Below, piece by piece: positions 8,281 to 16,424 of a stretch of 64,000 nucleotides of DNA (within the stretch, counting starts at the first letter, position 1; the number at the start of each line of letters is the position of its first letter). The stretch is from Cognatundibacterium aquatile (GTDB lineage Bacteria; Pseudomonadota; Gammaproteobacteria; Burkholderiales; Burkholderiaceae_D): the NCBI RefSeq assembly GCF_014699135.1, contig NZ_JACOFT010000001.1, forward strand, positions 186,001-250,000, in the 5' to 3' direction. The notes beneath the pieces are model-generated. The model saw nothing but the letters and a program-made list of their open reading frames with translations. It made no database searches and was not told where the DNA came from. The translations under genes were made by a program, and so were the position numbers.

Positions 8281-10434
8281 TTATTTTAAGCCGCGACGCA
8301 ACAGTAATGGGTCGATTTTTGGATCGCGCCCACGGAAGTTGCGGAACGACTCCATAGGATCGATACTGCCGCCGCGTGACAGCAATTGCTGACGGAACCA
8401 ATCGCCGTTTTTCCGCGTCAGCCCGCCATTTTCTTTAAACCATTCAACGGTATCGGCATCCAGTACTTCACTCCACAGATAAGCGTAGTAGCCAGCAGAG
8501 TAGCCGCCGCCGAATATGTGGGAGAAATACGTGGAGCGATAGCGTGGCGGTACCGGTGCAAAATCAACGCCAGCTTCTTTCAGTGCCACATTTTCAAACG
8601 CAATCGCATCGCTTGGTATCTGCGCCGGTGTCAGCTGATGCCAGCGCTGATCAAGTAAGGATGCCGCCAGATACTCTGTGGTCGCAAAGCCTTGATTGAA
8701 CTTGTTGCTGGCGGTGATTTTGTCGACCAGCGCCTGAGGAATGACCTCACCTGTTTTGTAATGCTTGGCGTAGTTCTTCAAGACTTCAGGCCAGGTTGCC
8801 CACATCTCGTTGACTTGTGAAGGATACTCGACAAAATCGCGCGGTACATTGGTACCGGAGAAGCGTGGGTAGTGTACTTGTGAGAACAGGCCGTGCAGCG
8901 CATGGCCGAATTCATGGAACGCCGTTTTCACCTCATCCGCGGTTAGCAAGGTCGGTTCGCCTTTTGGTGGCTGCGGAATATTCAGGTGATTCGCAATCAC
9001 GGGTTTTTTGTTGAACAGCGTCGATTGTTCGACATACGAGTTCATCCATGCGCCGCCACGTTTGCTGTCACGGGCGTACATATCGGCAATAAACAACGCC
9101 ATCGATTTACCATCGGCATCGAATACTTCAAACACTCTGACGCTGGGGTGATAGACAGGTAAATCTTTTCGCTCTTTAAAGCTGATACCGTACAACTGAT
9201 GCGCGGCAAAAAACACGCCATTTTGTAATACGCTGTCGAGTTCAAAATACGGGCGTAACTGGGTATCGTCAAACGCATATTTTGCGGTACGCAATTGCTC
9301 GGTGTAGTAGGCCCAGTCCCATGCCGCGAGCTTAAAGTCGCCATGGTTGGCATCAATAATTTTTTGTAATTCAGCGGCTTCATTTTTGGCGTTGGCGACT
9401 GCTGCCGGTGCCAGTTCGCTCAGCATTTTATTGACGGCAGTGGTGGTTTTCGCCGTTTCATCTTCGAGGCCGTAGGCGGCGTAATTCGGATAGCCCAGCA
9501 ATTGGGCACGTTCTGCGCGCAGGCGGGCTAATTGCAGAGCTGTATCGCGGTTATCGAAATCACCGCCGTGGCTGCCACGATTAACAGAGGCTTCCTGCAA
9601 ACGCTGACGCACAGCGCGGTCTTCGAGGCTGGCCAGATACGGTTGTCCAGAGGTATTCATCAATGGGATCAGATATTTACCATCCAGCCCTTTGGCTTTT
9701 GCTGCTGCGGCTGCGGTGTTGATTTCACCTTCAGACAAGCCTTTTAACTGCTCTTTATGTTCAACGATGACGGCCGATGCATTGGTTTCTTTCAATACAT
9801 TCTGGCTGAATTTTGTGCCTAACGATGCCAGTTGGGCATTGATTGCTTTGAGTTTGGCTTTATCGCTGTCTGATAATTTTGCACCGGCACGCACGAAATC
9901 GGTGTAGTAACGATCCAGCAAGCGATTGGATTCGGCGTCGAGTTTCAGTTTGTCGCGTTGGCTGATGATGGCGTTGATGCGTTTAAACAGCTTCGCATTC
10001 ATCAGAATCACGTCCTGATGAGCGGACAATTTCGGCGCCAGATCGGTGGACAGTGATTCCAGTGTCGGGTTGGTGTTAGTAGCGATCTGATTGAAAAAGA
10101 TTGTGCTGACGCGGTTCAGCGCCTGCCCTGCGCGTTCCAGCGCTACTACCGTATTATCAAAAGTTGGTTTGGCGGTGTTGTTGCCAATCGCATTGATTTC
10201 GGCCAGATGCAAACGCATGCCTTCTGCAAACGCTGGCGCATAGTGTTCGTTTCTGATCTGATCGAAGGCTGGATATTCATACGCCAGAGTACTGGCTGCC
10301 AACAGAGGATTGGCTGCAAGCGCTTTATTCATAAGGGGTTTGCTGGTCGGTGCTGAAGTGACGGAGGGATCTGCGGCAACGCTGGATTGTATTGCCAGCG
10401 CAGAACACAGCAGCATGAGCATGGATTTGTTCAT
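8281..10434 (-). CDS. dcp: Peptidyl-dipeptidase Dcp, M3 family
   Basis: A 717-residue zinc metallopeptidase of the thimet/oligopeptidase (M3) family that removes dipeptides from C-termini. The signature HEFGHALHGLF (zinc ligands and catalytic Glu) is clear. The C-terminal FRGRDPKIDPLLLRRGL is the usual end of bacterial Dcp. The N-terminus MNKSMLMLLCSALAIQSSVAADP is a good signal peptide, so this copy should act in the periplasm. It is monocistronic and ends at the shared terminator. The nearby POT transporter and S9 peptidase would use or make similar peptides, but no operon links them. Confidence 0.93.
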   Translation of the reverse strand: MNKSMLMLLCSALAIQSSVAADPSVTSAPTSKPLMNKALAANPLLAASTLAYEYPAFDQIRNEHYAPAFAEGMRLHLAEINAIGNNTAKPTFDNTVVALERAGQALNRVSTIFFNQIATNTNPTLESLSTDLAPKLSAHQDVILMNAKLFKRINAIISQRDKLKLDAESNRLLDRYYTDFVRAGAKLSDSDKAKLKAINAQLASLGTKFSQNVLKETNASAVIVEHKEQLKGLSEGEINTAAAAAKAKGLDGKYLIPLMNTSGQPYLASLEDRAVRQRLQEASVNRGSHGGDFDNRDTALQLARLRAERAQLLGYPNYAAYGLEDETAKTTTAVNKMLSELAPAAVANAKNEAAELQKIIDANHGDFKLAAWDWAYYTEQLRTAKYAFDDTQLRPYFELDSVLQNGVFFAAHQLYGISFKERKDLPVYHPSVRVFEVFDADGKSMALFIADMYARDSKRGGAWMNSYVEQSTLFNKKPVIANHLNIPQPPKGEPTLLTADEVKTAFHEFGHALHGLFSQVHYPRFSGTNVPRDFVEYPSQVNEMWATWPEVLKNYAKHYKTGEVIPQALVDKITASNKFNQGFATTEYLAASLLDQRWHQLTPAQIPSDAIAFENVALKEAGVDFAPVPPRYRSTYFSHIFGGGYSAGYYAYLWSEVLDADTVEWFKENGGLTRKNGDWFRQQLLSRGGSIDPMESFRNFRGRDPKIDPLLLRRGLK

Positions 10435-10546
10435 GGGAATCAGATCTGAAAAATAGGAGTTGAAAAGAATAACATCAGACTTCGTGCTGAGAAAATAATT
10501 CCTTAAAATTATCTAAATCGATCAGATCAACCGAATACTCATTTAT

Positions 10547-10681
10547 TCAACAAAGCACAAAGCGATTCGCCAGATCAAGCACAAAACCAGGCTGCAGATA
10601 AGCCAGAAACGCTACTGCCAGCACGAGCAGCAGCAACAGAATCAGAGACAGCTTCAACAATGTCTGGCGCAGTTTCATCAT
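10547..10681 (-). CDS. Small hydrophobic membrane protein (44 aa)
   Basis: Not a recognised family. The ORF starts 2 bp after the stop codon of the upstream MFS gene and encodes MMKLRQTLLKL followed by a single long hydrophobic helix (SLILLLLLVLAVAFLAYL) and a short tail ending in Cys. Two consecutive ATG codons (10681 and 10678) could start it. The tight spacing suggests translational coupling to the transporter, and a small transporter-associated subunit is possible but unproven. No strong Shine-Dalgarno of its own is seen. Confidence 0.5.
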   Translation of the reverse strand: MMKLRQTLLKLSLILLLLLVLAVAFLAYLQPGFVLDLANRFVLC

Positions 10682-10683
10682 CG

Positions 10684-11895
10684 TTATGCCGTCGCCGTCT
10701 GACGTGCAACCGGGCTTTCATTCACCGGCAGATTAATCAGTGCCGCGAAAATACCGAGTGCCAGCGTAATGCCCCAGACAAGGTTGTAATTGCCCATCAG
10801 TGTATAGATATAGCCACCGAGCCAGACTCCCATAAAACTGCCGACCTGATGCGAGAAAAAAACAAAGCCGGACAACATAGAAAGATATTTCAGTCCAAAG
10901 ATGCTGGCGATGACGCCGTTAGTCAGCGGTACTGTCGATAACCACAGCAAGCCCATACCGGCGGCAAAGATATACACCGAGTAGGACGACAGTGGCGCCA
11001 GCAGAAACAGGCTGATCACAATCGTGCGGGACAGATAGATGGAAGACAGCAGGTAACGTTTCTGGAACATGCCACCGAGCTTGCCGGCGTAATACGAACC
11101 GAAAATATTGAACAAGCCTATGAGTGCAAGCGCCGACACTGCCACGTTAGGGTCGAGTATGCCTTTGTCCTTCAGATAGGCTGGCATATGCACGCCGATG
11201 AAAACTACCTGAAAACCGCAGACAAAATAACCTGCGACTAAAAACAAGAAAGGCTTATGTGAGAACGCTTCGTGGATAGCTTCTTTGATACTTTGCTGCG
11301 GGCCATGACTATGATCTATCGGTGGCTCGCGCAGCTTCCACGCCATGGGTAGCATAACGGCGATCAGTAAGCCCGCCAGCAGATAAAACGCCGTTTGCCA
11401 GCCACTGTGCGTAATTAATTGCTGTTCGACCGGCATCATCACAAACTGACCAAAAGAACTGGCGGCTGAAGAAATGCCGAACGCCCAAGAACGCTTATTC
11501 GCTGGTGCGGTGCGTCCGATAATGCTGCTGACGGCACCAAAAGCGGTGCAGGCGAGCGCCGCACCTAATAAAACGCCGGAACCGATGACAAACAGCAGCG
11601 GATGACTGATCGTCGCCATCCACAGCAAACCAGCCGCATACATCAGTGCGCCAAAGATGACGACGCGGGCGGTGCCGAATTTATCCACCGCCATACCGGC
11701 GAATGGGCCGAACACGCCCCATAACAAATTCTGGATTGCCATCGCCATCGAATAGGTTTCGCGGGTCCAGCCATGCGCTTGCGAAATCGGCTGCAACCAG
11801 AAGCCAAAGCCATGACGCACGCCCATAGCTAGCGTTAATACAAAGCCGCTGGCGATGAGGACGGTTTTCAAATCAGGAGATTGCTTGACGGTCAT
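10684..11895 (-). CDS. MFS transporter
   Basis: A 403-residue major facilitator protein with about 12 membrane segments. The N-half shows FGFWLQPISQAHGW and GPFAGMAVDKFGTARVV (the loop 2-3 type motif of MFS) and a central cytoplasmic loop near residues 190-215. It resembles the oxalate/formate-antiporter or monocarboxylate-type subfamily, which is only a guess at substrate. It is followed within 2 bp by a tiny membrane protein gene. The start at 11895 is divergent from the Ada/AlkA gene, with about 200 bp between the start codons. Confidence 0.85.
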   Translation of the reverse strand: MTVKQSPDLKTVLIASGFVLTLAMGVRHGFGFWLQPISQAHGWTRETYSMAMAIQNLLWGVFGPFAGMAVDKFGTARVVIFGALMYAAGLLWMATISHPLLFVIGSGVLLGAALACTAFGAVSSIIGRTAPANKRSWAFGISSAASSFGQFVMMPVEQQLITHSGWQTAFYLLAGLLIAVMLPMAWKLREPPIDHSHGPQQSIKEAIHEAFSHKPFLFLVAGYFVCGFQVVFIGVHMPAYLKDKGILDPNVAVSALALIGLFNIFGSYYAGKLGGMFQKRYLLSSIYLSRTIVISLFLLAPLSSYSVYIFAAGMGLLWLSTVPLTNGVIASIFGLKYLSMLSGFVFFSHQVGSFMGVWLGGYIYTLMGNYNLVWGITLALGIFAALINLPVNESPVARQTATA

Positions 11896-12099
11896 GGCTT
11901 ATGCTTTCTGCACATATATATCAGCGCACTAGTGTAGTGGAAACGTCTAAATCATGTGGCCTGCCGGTTTTACCATGACGGCTGTGGCGATGTTTATCGT
12001 GACCACTCTTCCAGCAACAATACGCATGTCCGGAAATGGCTAGATCTGGTGCCGGTCAACGCGTATAAAGTGCACATGCAGACCGATAACGACATCACG

Positions 12100-13668
12100 A
12101 TGAATACACCTGAGACCAACCCAGGCAGGCTGACGCGCGAGGCACATCAGTACTATCGTGCGCTCGCCGCAAAAGACAGCCGCTTTGACGGCGTCTTTTT
12201 TACTGGCGTAAAAACAACAGGTATTTATTGCCGCCCGGTTTGCGCGGTCAGAACGCCGCGTGAAAGTTCCTGCGAGTTCTTTTCGACAGCGGCTGCAGCG
12301 GAAGCGGCCGGTTATCGACCGTGTCTGCGCTGTCGTCCCGAGCTGGCGCCGTATGCGATACAACAGAATCTTGCCCATGCGATCTGGAAGAAGATTGCTG
12401 ATGGCGCTTTGAATGCAATGAATGTCGAAGATTTTTCGCAACAAATCGGTTTGTCTTCACGCCAGCTCAGGCGTGTGTTATTGCAGGAATTCGGTGCCAG
12501 CCCGGTCGAACTCGCACAAACCCAGCGTCTGCTATTCGCCAAAAAACTGCTGCAAGAAACCTGCCTGCCGATGACCGATATCGCATTTGCCGCTGGTTTT
12601 GGCAGCGTCCGTCGTTTCAACGCTCTTTTCTTGCAACGTTATCAGATGGCACCCGGCTCAGTGCGGCGCGCGGCAGATGGGCGTGGCGAAGGTATTTTAT
12701 TGCGTCTGGCGTATCGTCCGCCGTATGCGTGGGACGCGGTAATCGGCTATTTACGCGGACGTGCGATGCCAGGGCTGGAAGCCGTGATTCAGGAAGGTCA
12801 GGACGGTGATCAGGCCGCCTATGTGCGCAGCGTGCGTATACAAGGGATCTCAGGCTGGTTGAAGGTCAGCCATTTACCGCAGAAAAATCAGTTATTGCTA
12901 CAACTCGCGCCACAACTGACGCCGGTATTGATGCCGGTGCTGGCGAGAGTGCGGCAGCAATTTGATCTGGAAGCGAATCCCGCGTTTATTCAAAGCCACT
13001 TGCAACAAGATGCCTTGTTAGCAGCGCAGATTCAGGCAACGCCGGGTTTGCGTGTACCGGGCGCTTTTGACAGCTTTGAACTGGCGATCCGTGCGGTGCT
13101 GGGGCAACAGGTCAGCGTAGCTGGTGCAACGACCGTTGCCGGTCGTCTGGTGCAGCGCTTTGGTGATACGGTGGAAACTCCGTTGGCGGCGATTACGCGT
13201 CATTTTCCGACACCGGAAACGATTATCGCGCTGCCCATCAATGAATTGGCGGGGATAGGGATTCCGGCAACACGCGCCCAGACCTTGCAGAACGTCGCCC
13301 GCTTCGCGCTGGCGGGCGGCTTTGAGCGTTTGCCGGATAGCACTCAGGCGACGATGCTGGACAACATGAAAAGCGTACGCGGTATCGGTGAATGGACGGC
13401 GCAATATATCGCGATGCGTGCGCTGCGTTTTCCAGATGCTTTTCCTGCCGGTGATCTCGGTTTGCAAAAGGCAGCGGCGCAATTATCGCCACTCGCGGCA
13501 TCGCCTGCCCAGACGCGCTGGACAGAAAAGCAGTTGCTGTTGCAGGCACAAGCGTGGTCACCGTGGCGCGCCTATGCCGCCATGTTGCTATGGCAGTCGC
13601 TTAACACGACGGACAGCTTTAGTGGGCACAATGCGGCAAGCAAAGCAGTACAGAAAAATAAGGTGTAG
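12100..13668 (+). CDS. Ada/AlkA fusion: methyl-sensing regulator and DNA-3-methyladenine glycosylase
   Basis: Three domains of the adaptive response to DNA alkylation lie in one chain. First is an Ada N-terminal zinc domain with the four Cys (CRPVC ... CLRC) that takes methyl groups from phosphotriesters. Next is an AraC-type HTH (VEDFSQQIGLSSRQLRRVL to DIAFAAGFGSVRRFN). Last is an AlkA N-domain and HhH-GPD glycosylase with GIGEWTAQYIAMR and the catalytic Asp in PAGDLGLQKA. The frame extends upstream to 11956, but residues before MNTPETNPG look unrelated to the family, so I prefer the ATG at 12100. The Ogt gene begins 2 bp after the stop, forming a repair operon. Confidence 0.9.
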   Translation: MNTPETNPGRLTREAHQYYRALAAKDSRFDGVFFTGVKTTGIYCRPVCAVRTPRESSCEFFSTAAAAEAAGYRPCLRCRPELAPYAIQQNLAHAIWKKIADGALNAMNVEDFSQQIGLSSRQLRRVLLQEFGASPVELAQTQRLLFAKKLLQETCLPMTDIAFAAGFGSVRRFNALFLQRYQMAPGSVRRAADGRGEGILLRLAYRPPYAWDAVIGYLRGRAMPGLEAVIQEGQDGDQAAYVRSVRIQGISGWLKVSHLPQKNQLLLQLAPQLTPVLMPVLARVRQQFDLEANPAFIQSHLQQDALLAAQIQATPGLRVPGAFDSFELAIRAVLGQQVSVAGATTVAGRLVQRFGDTVETPLAAITRHFPTPETIIALPINELAGIGIPATRAQTLQNVARFALAGGFERLPDSTQATMLDNMKSVRGIGEWTAQYIAMRALRFPDAFPAGDLGLQKAAAQLSPLAASPAQTRWTEKQLLLQAQAWSPWRAYAAMLLWQSLNTTDSFSGHNAASKAVQKNKV

Positions 13669-13670
13669 CG

Positions 13671-14174
13671 ATGAAATATACAGAATTCAACAGCCCGCTC
13701 GGCGTGCTTTGTCTGGCTGCTAGCGACATAGGATTGAGCGGTGTTTACTTTGAACAGCACCGCCATTTCAAAGGCATACAGGGATGGCAACTCGTACCGG
13801 AACATCCGGTATTACAACTGTCGACACAACAACTGCAAGAATACTTTGCCGGTCAGCGCCAGCATTTTGATCTTCCTCTCGACATGTCGTCGGGCACGCC
13901 ATTTCAGCAAAGCGTATGGCGGGCGTTGCAGCAGATACCTTTCGGTCAGACGTGCAGTTACGGCGCTCTTGCCGCCAGCATCAACAAACTATCGGCAGTT
14001 AGGGCGGTTGGCGCAGCTAACGGACGCAATCCCTTGTCGATTATTGTCCCTTGTCACCGGGTGATCGCAGCGAACGGTGCGCTGACTGGCTATGCCGGCG
14101 GCTTAAAAAATAAGCAGGCCTTGCTACAATTTGAGGCAGATAAATCTCGGCATCAATCCCCGCTATTTACCTGA
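13671..14174 (+). CDS. ogt: Methylated-DNA--[protein]-cysteine S-methyltransferase
   Basis: A 167-residue suicide repair protein that transfers methyl from O6-methylguanine to its own Cys. The active-site motif is IIVPCHRVI, and the wing helix region RAVGAANGRNP precedes it. The family's FQQSVWRALQQIPFGQTCSYG is also present. It starts 2 bp after the Ada/AlkA stop and is surely cotranscribed, completing a set of methyl sensor, glycosylase and alkyltransferase. E. coli Ada fuses the sensor to this activity, whereas here the sensor is fused to AlkA and the alkyltransferase is separate. Confidence 0.95.
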   Translation: MKYTEFNSPLGVLCLAASDIGLSGVYFEQHRHFKGIQGWQLVPEHPVLQLSTQQLQEYFAGQRQHFDLPLDMSSGTPFQQSVWRALQQIPFGQTCSYGALAASINKLSAVRAVGAANGRNPLSIIVPCHRVIAANGALTGYAGGLKNKQALLQFEADKSRHQSPLFT

Positions 14175-14253
14175 GCCTTAGCCTGAAATGCTCTGGAAAG
14201 CCTGATGGATATTGGGGTTTGCATTTTTAAAATGATATCATTTACATCATTTT

Positions 14254-14321
14254 GTTGCGATGCACAAAAAAAGCTTGACGTACGAAATATGCCGTGTAGA
14301 ATTGAACTTGTTGCGGTGCAC
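14254..14321 (+). promoter_or_regulatory. Phasin promoter with two operator-like repeats
   Basis: A sigma70-type promoter TTGACG (14275-14280), 16-bp spacer, TAGAAT (14297-14302) is bracketed by two near-identical motifs: GTTGCGATGCAC at 14254-14265 and GTTGCGGTGCAC at 14310-14321 (11 of 12 identical). The second falls on the predicted start of transcription. Both contain TGC-N3-GCA, the core reported for PhaR repressor sites at phasin genes in Paracoccus/Rhodobacter. Repression by PhaR is inference. Confidence 0.65.
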
Positions 14322-14380
14322 CATTTAAAGAAGTTGTGGAAGGCGCTGCCGATTATTAATCCCCTTTAACGGAGAATGCC

Positions 14381-14941
14381 ATGTCTACATCACCAGAACA
14401 ATTTATTGCTGCAACTAAAGCCAACCTCGAAGCGCAGTTTGCTTCCCTGACTGCATTGAACAAAAAAGCGTTTGAAGGTCTGGAGCAATTGTTCGCTCTG
14501 AACGTGAACGCTGCCAAAGCCAGTATCGAAGAAGGTACTGCTGCTGCGAAACAACTGTTGAGCGCAAAAGATCCTCAGGAATTTTTCACGCTGACCACAG
14601 CACAAGCACAGCCAACTGCAGAAAAAGCACTGGCATACGGTCGTCATCTGGCCAGCATCACTTCTGCTACTCAGCAAGAGTTCACAAAAGCAGTGGAAGC
14701 GCATATCGCTGAAACAAATACTAAAGTGATTTCCCTGATCGATGAAGTCACTAAAAATGCACCAGCCGGTTCCGAACAAGCCGTGACAGCGTTGAAATCT
14801 GTCGTTGGTAACATCAACGCCGGTTACGAGCAATTGTCCAAAACGACCAAGCAAGCGGTAGAAACGCTGGAAGAAAATCTGGCAAAAGCAACACAACAGT
14901 TCACACAAGCTGCTGAAAAAGCGACACCAAAGAAAAAATAA
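14381..14941 (+). CDS. phaP: Phasin (polyhydroxyalkanoate granule protein)
   Basis: A 186-residue, Ala/Gln/Lys-rich, all-helical protein that coats PHB granules. It starts MSTSPEQFIAATKANLEAQFASLTALNKKAFEGLEQL, which matches the phasin_2 pattern (residues 5-100), and ends in a Lys tail TPKKK. The codon choice looks like that of a highly expressed gene. It has its own promoter with operator-like repeats, a Shine-Dalgarno GGAG just before the ATG and a terminator at 15001. The thiolase for the first step of PHB synthesis lies downstream with its own ribosome site. Confidence 0.93.
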   Translation: MSTSPEQFIAATKANLEAQFASLTALNKKAFEGLEQLFALNVNAAKASIEEGTAAAKQLLSAKDPQEFFTLTTAQAQPTAEKALAYGRHLASITSATQQEFTKAVEAHIAETNTKVISLIDEVTKNAPAGSEQAVTALKSVVGNINAGYEQLSKTTKQAVETLEENLAKATQQFTQAAEKATPKKK

Positions 14942-15000
14942 GTAACTTAAGTTACTTAAGTAAAGCAAGGACAAGTTCGATATGAACTTCGCCTGAACCA

Positions 15001-15032
15001 AAAAGCTCCCTTCAATCGGGAGCTTTTTTTTG
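15001..15032 (+). terminator. Rho-independent terminator after phaP
   Basis: Stem AAAAGCTCCC / GGGAGCTTTT with loop of 7 followed by T-run. Just upstream (14942-14955) is a separate 14-bp perfect palindrome GTAACTTAAGTTAC right after the phaP stop. Confidence 0.92.
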
Positions 15033-15150
15033 CTCAAAATTTCAGCAGGATGAACATCAACCGGCAAGCTGGTGTAATCTGACCGCTACCGTATCAGACA
15101 GATTATGCATTTTTGTCTGACGCATCTTTTTTTATAACAGGAGATTCAAC

Positions 15151-16329
15151 ATGCAAGACGTCGTCATTGTTGCTGCTGGTCGTACAGCGGTAGGTAAATT
15201 TGGTGGTTCCCTGGCTAAAATCCCAGCCGCCGAATTGGGTGCGATTGTGATTAAAGGCCTGCTCGCCAAAACGGGTCTGAGCGGCGACCAGATCAACGAA
15301 GTCTTGCTCGGTCAGGTCTTGACGGCCGGTGTAGGGCAGAATGCAGCGCGGCAGGCCGTCATCAAAGCGGGTTTGCCTGTGATGGTACCAGCGATGACGA
15401 TTAATAAAGTCTGCGGCAGCGGTTTGAAAGCAACGCATCTGGCGGCACAGGCCATTAAAGTCGGTGACGCTGACATTATCATCGCTGGCGGTCAGGAAAA
15501 TATGAGCGCTTCGCCACATGTACTGAATGGCTCGCGCGATGGCTTCCGTATGGGTGACACCAAATTGGTCGATACCATGATCGTGGATGGATTATGGGAT
15601 GTGTACAACCAATACCACATGGGCATTACCGCCGAAAACGTCGCTAAGAAATACAGCATCAGCCGTGAAGAGCAGGATGTATTTGCACTTGCCTCACAAA
15701 ACAAAGCGGAAGCGGCACAAAAAGCCGGCAAGTTCAAAGATGAAATCATTCCGGTAGAAATCGTGTCGAAAAAAGGCACGGTCGTGTTTGATACCGACGA
15801 ATTCATCAAACATGGCGCAACCCTGGAATCCTTGTCAGCATTGCGCCCGGCCTTCGACAAAAACGGTACCGTCACCGCAGGTAATGCATCCGGCCTGAAC
15901 GATGGTGCTGCCGCAGTGATCATGATGTCGGCAAAGAAAGCGGAAGAGCTGGGAGTACCAGTGCTGGCGCGGATCAAAGCGTATTCGTCGGCAGGCGTAG
16001 ACCCATCCATCATGGGCATGGGGCCGGTGCCTGCAGCACAGCTCTGCTTGAAAAAAGCGGGCTGGACTCATGCTGATCTGGATTTAATGGAAATTAATGA
16101 AGCCTTTGCGGCGCAAGCCATAGGCGTGAATAAAGAAATGGGCTGGGACACCAGCAAGATCAACGTGAATGGTGGTGCGATTGCGATTGGTCACCCTATC
16201 GGTGCTTCCGGTTGCCGTATTCTGGTCAGCCTGATTCACGAAATGATACGTCGTGATGCTAAAAAAGGTCTGGCGAGTTTGTGTATCGGTGGTGGTATGG
16301 GCGTGGCGCTGGCAATCGAACGCTCATGA
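15151..16329 (+). CDS. phaA: Acetyl-CoA C-acetyltransferase (thiolase)
   Basis: A 392-residue biosynthetic thiolase condensing two acetyl-CoA to acetoacetyl-CoA, the first step of PHB synthesis and of ketone metabolism. The nucleophile Cys lies in [11 protein letters not shown] (about residue 90), the His in [12 protein letters not shown] (about 350) and the second Cys in SLCIGGGMG (about 380). A good Shine-Dalgarno AGGAG sits 7 bp before the ATG. It is next to the phasin gene, but no phaB or phaC is in the window. The name atoB would fit equally well by sequence. Confidence 0.93.
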   Translation: MQDVVIVAAGRTAVGKFGGSLAKIPAAELGAIVIKGLLAKTGLSGDQINEVLLGQVLTAGVGQNAARQAVIKAGLPVMVPAMTINKVCGSGLKATHLAAQAIKVGDADIIIAGGQENMSASPHVLNGSRDGFRMGDTKLVDTMIVDGLWDVYNQYHMGITAENVAKKYSISREEQDVFALASQNKAEAAQKAGKFKDEIIPVEIVSKKGTVVFDTDEFIKHGATLESLSALRPAFDKNGTVTAGNASGLNDGAAAVIMMSAKKAEELGVPVLARIKAYSSAGVDPSIMGMGPVPAAQLCLKKAGWTHADLDLMEINEAFAAQAIGVNKEMGWDTSKINVNGGAIAIGHPIGASGCRILVSLIHEMIRRDAKKGLASLCIGGGMGVALAIERS

Positions 16330-16373
16330 CAAGTCTGAGGCAGAATTCCGCCGGAATTTGTCGGAAATAGTTA

Positions 16374-16405
16374 AAAAAAATCCCCGCTTTTGGCGGGGAT
16401 TTTTG
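16374..16405. terminator. Bidirectional terminator
   Basis: Stem TCCCCGC (16381-16387) with GCGGGGA (16393-16399), flanked by eight A on the left and T-run on the right. It serves the thiolase (+) and the peptide transporter (-). Confidence 0.9.
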
Positions 16406-16424
16406 TTGGGTCGGATACTCTTGA

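Noticed and set aside
14942-14955. 14-bp palindrome after phaP as a regulator site
   Set aside because: It directly follows the stop codon and lies in the terminator region, so an RNA 3' structure is more likely. Too weak for a separate claim.
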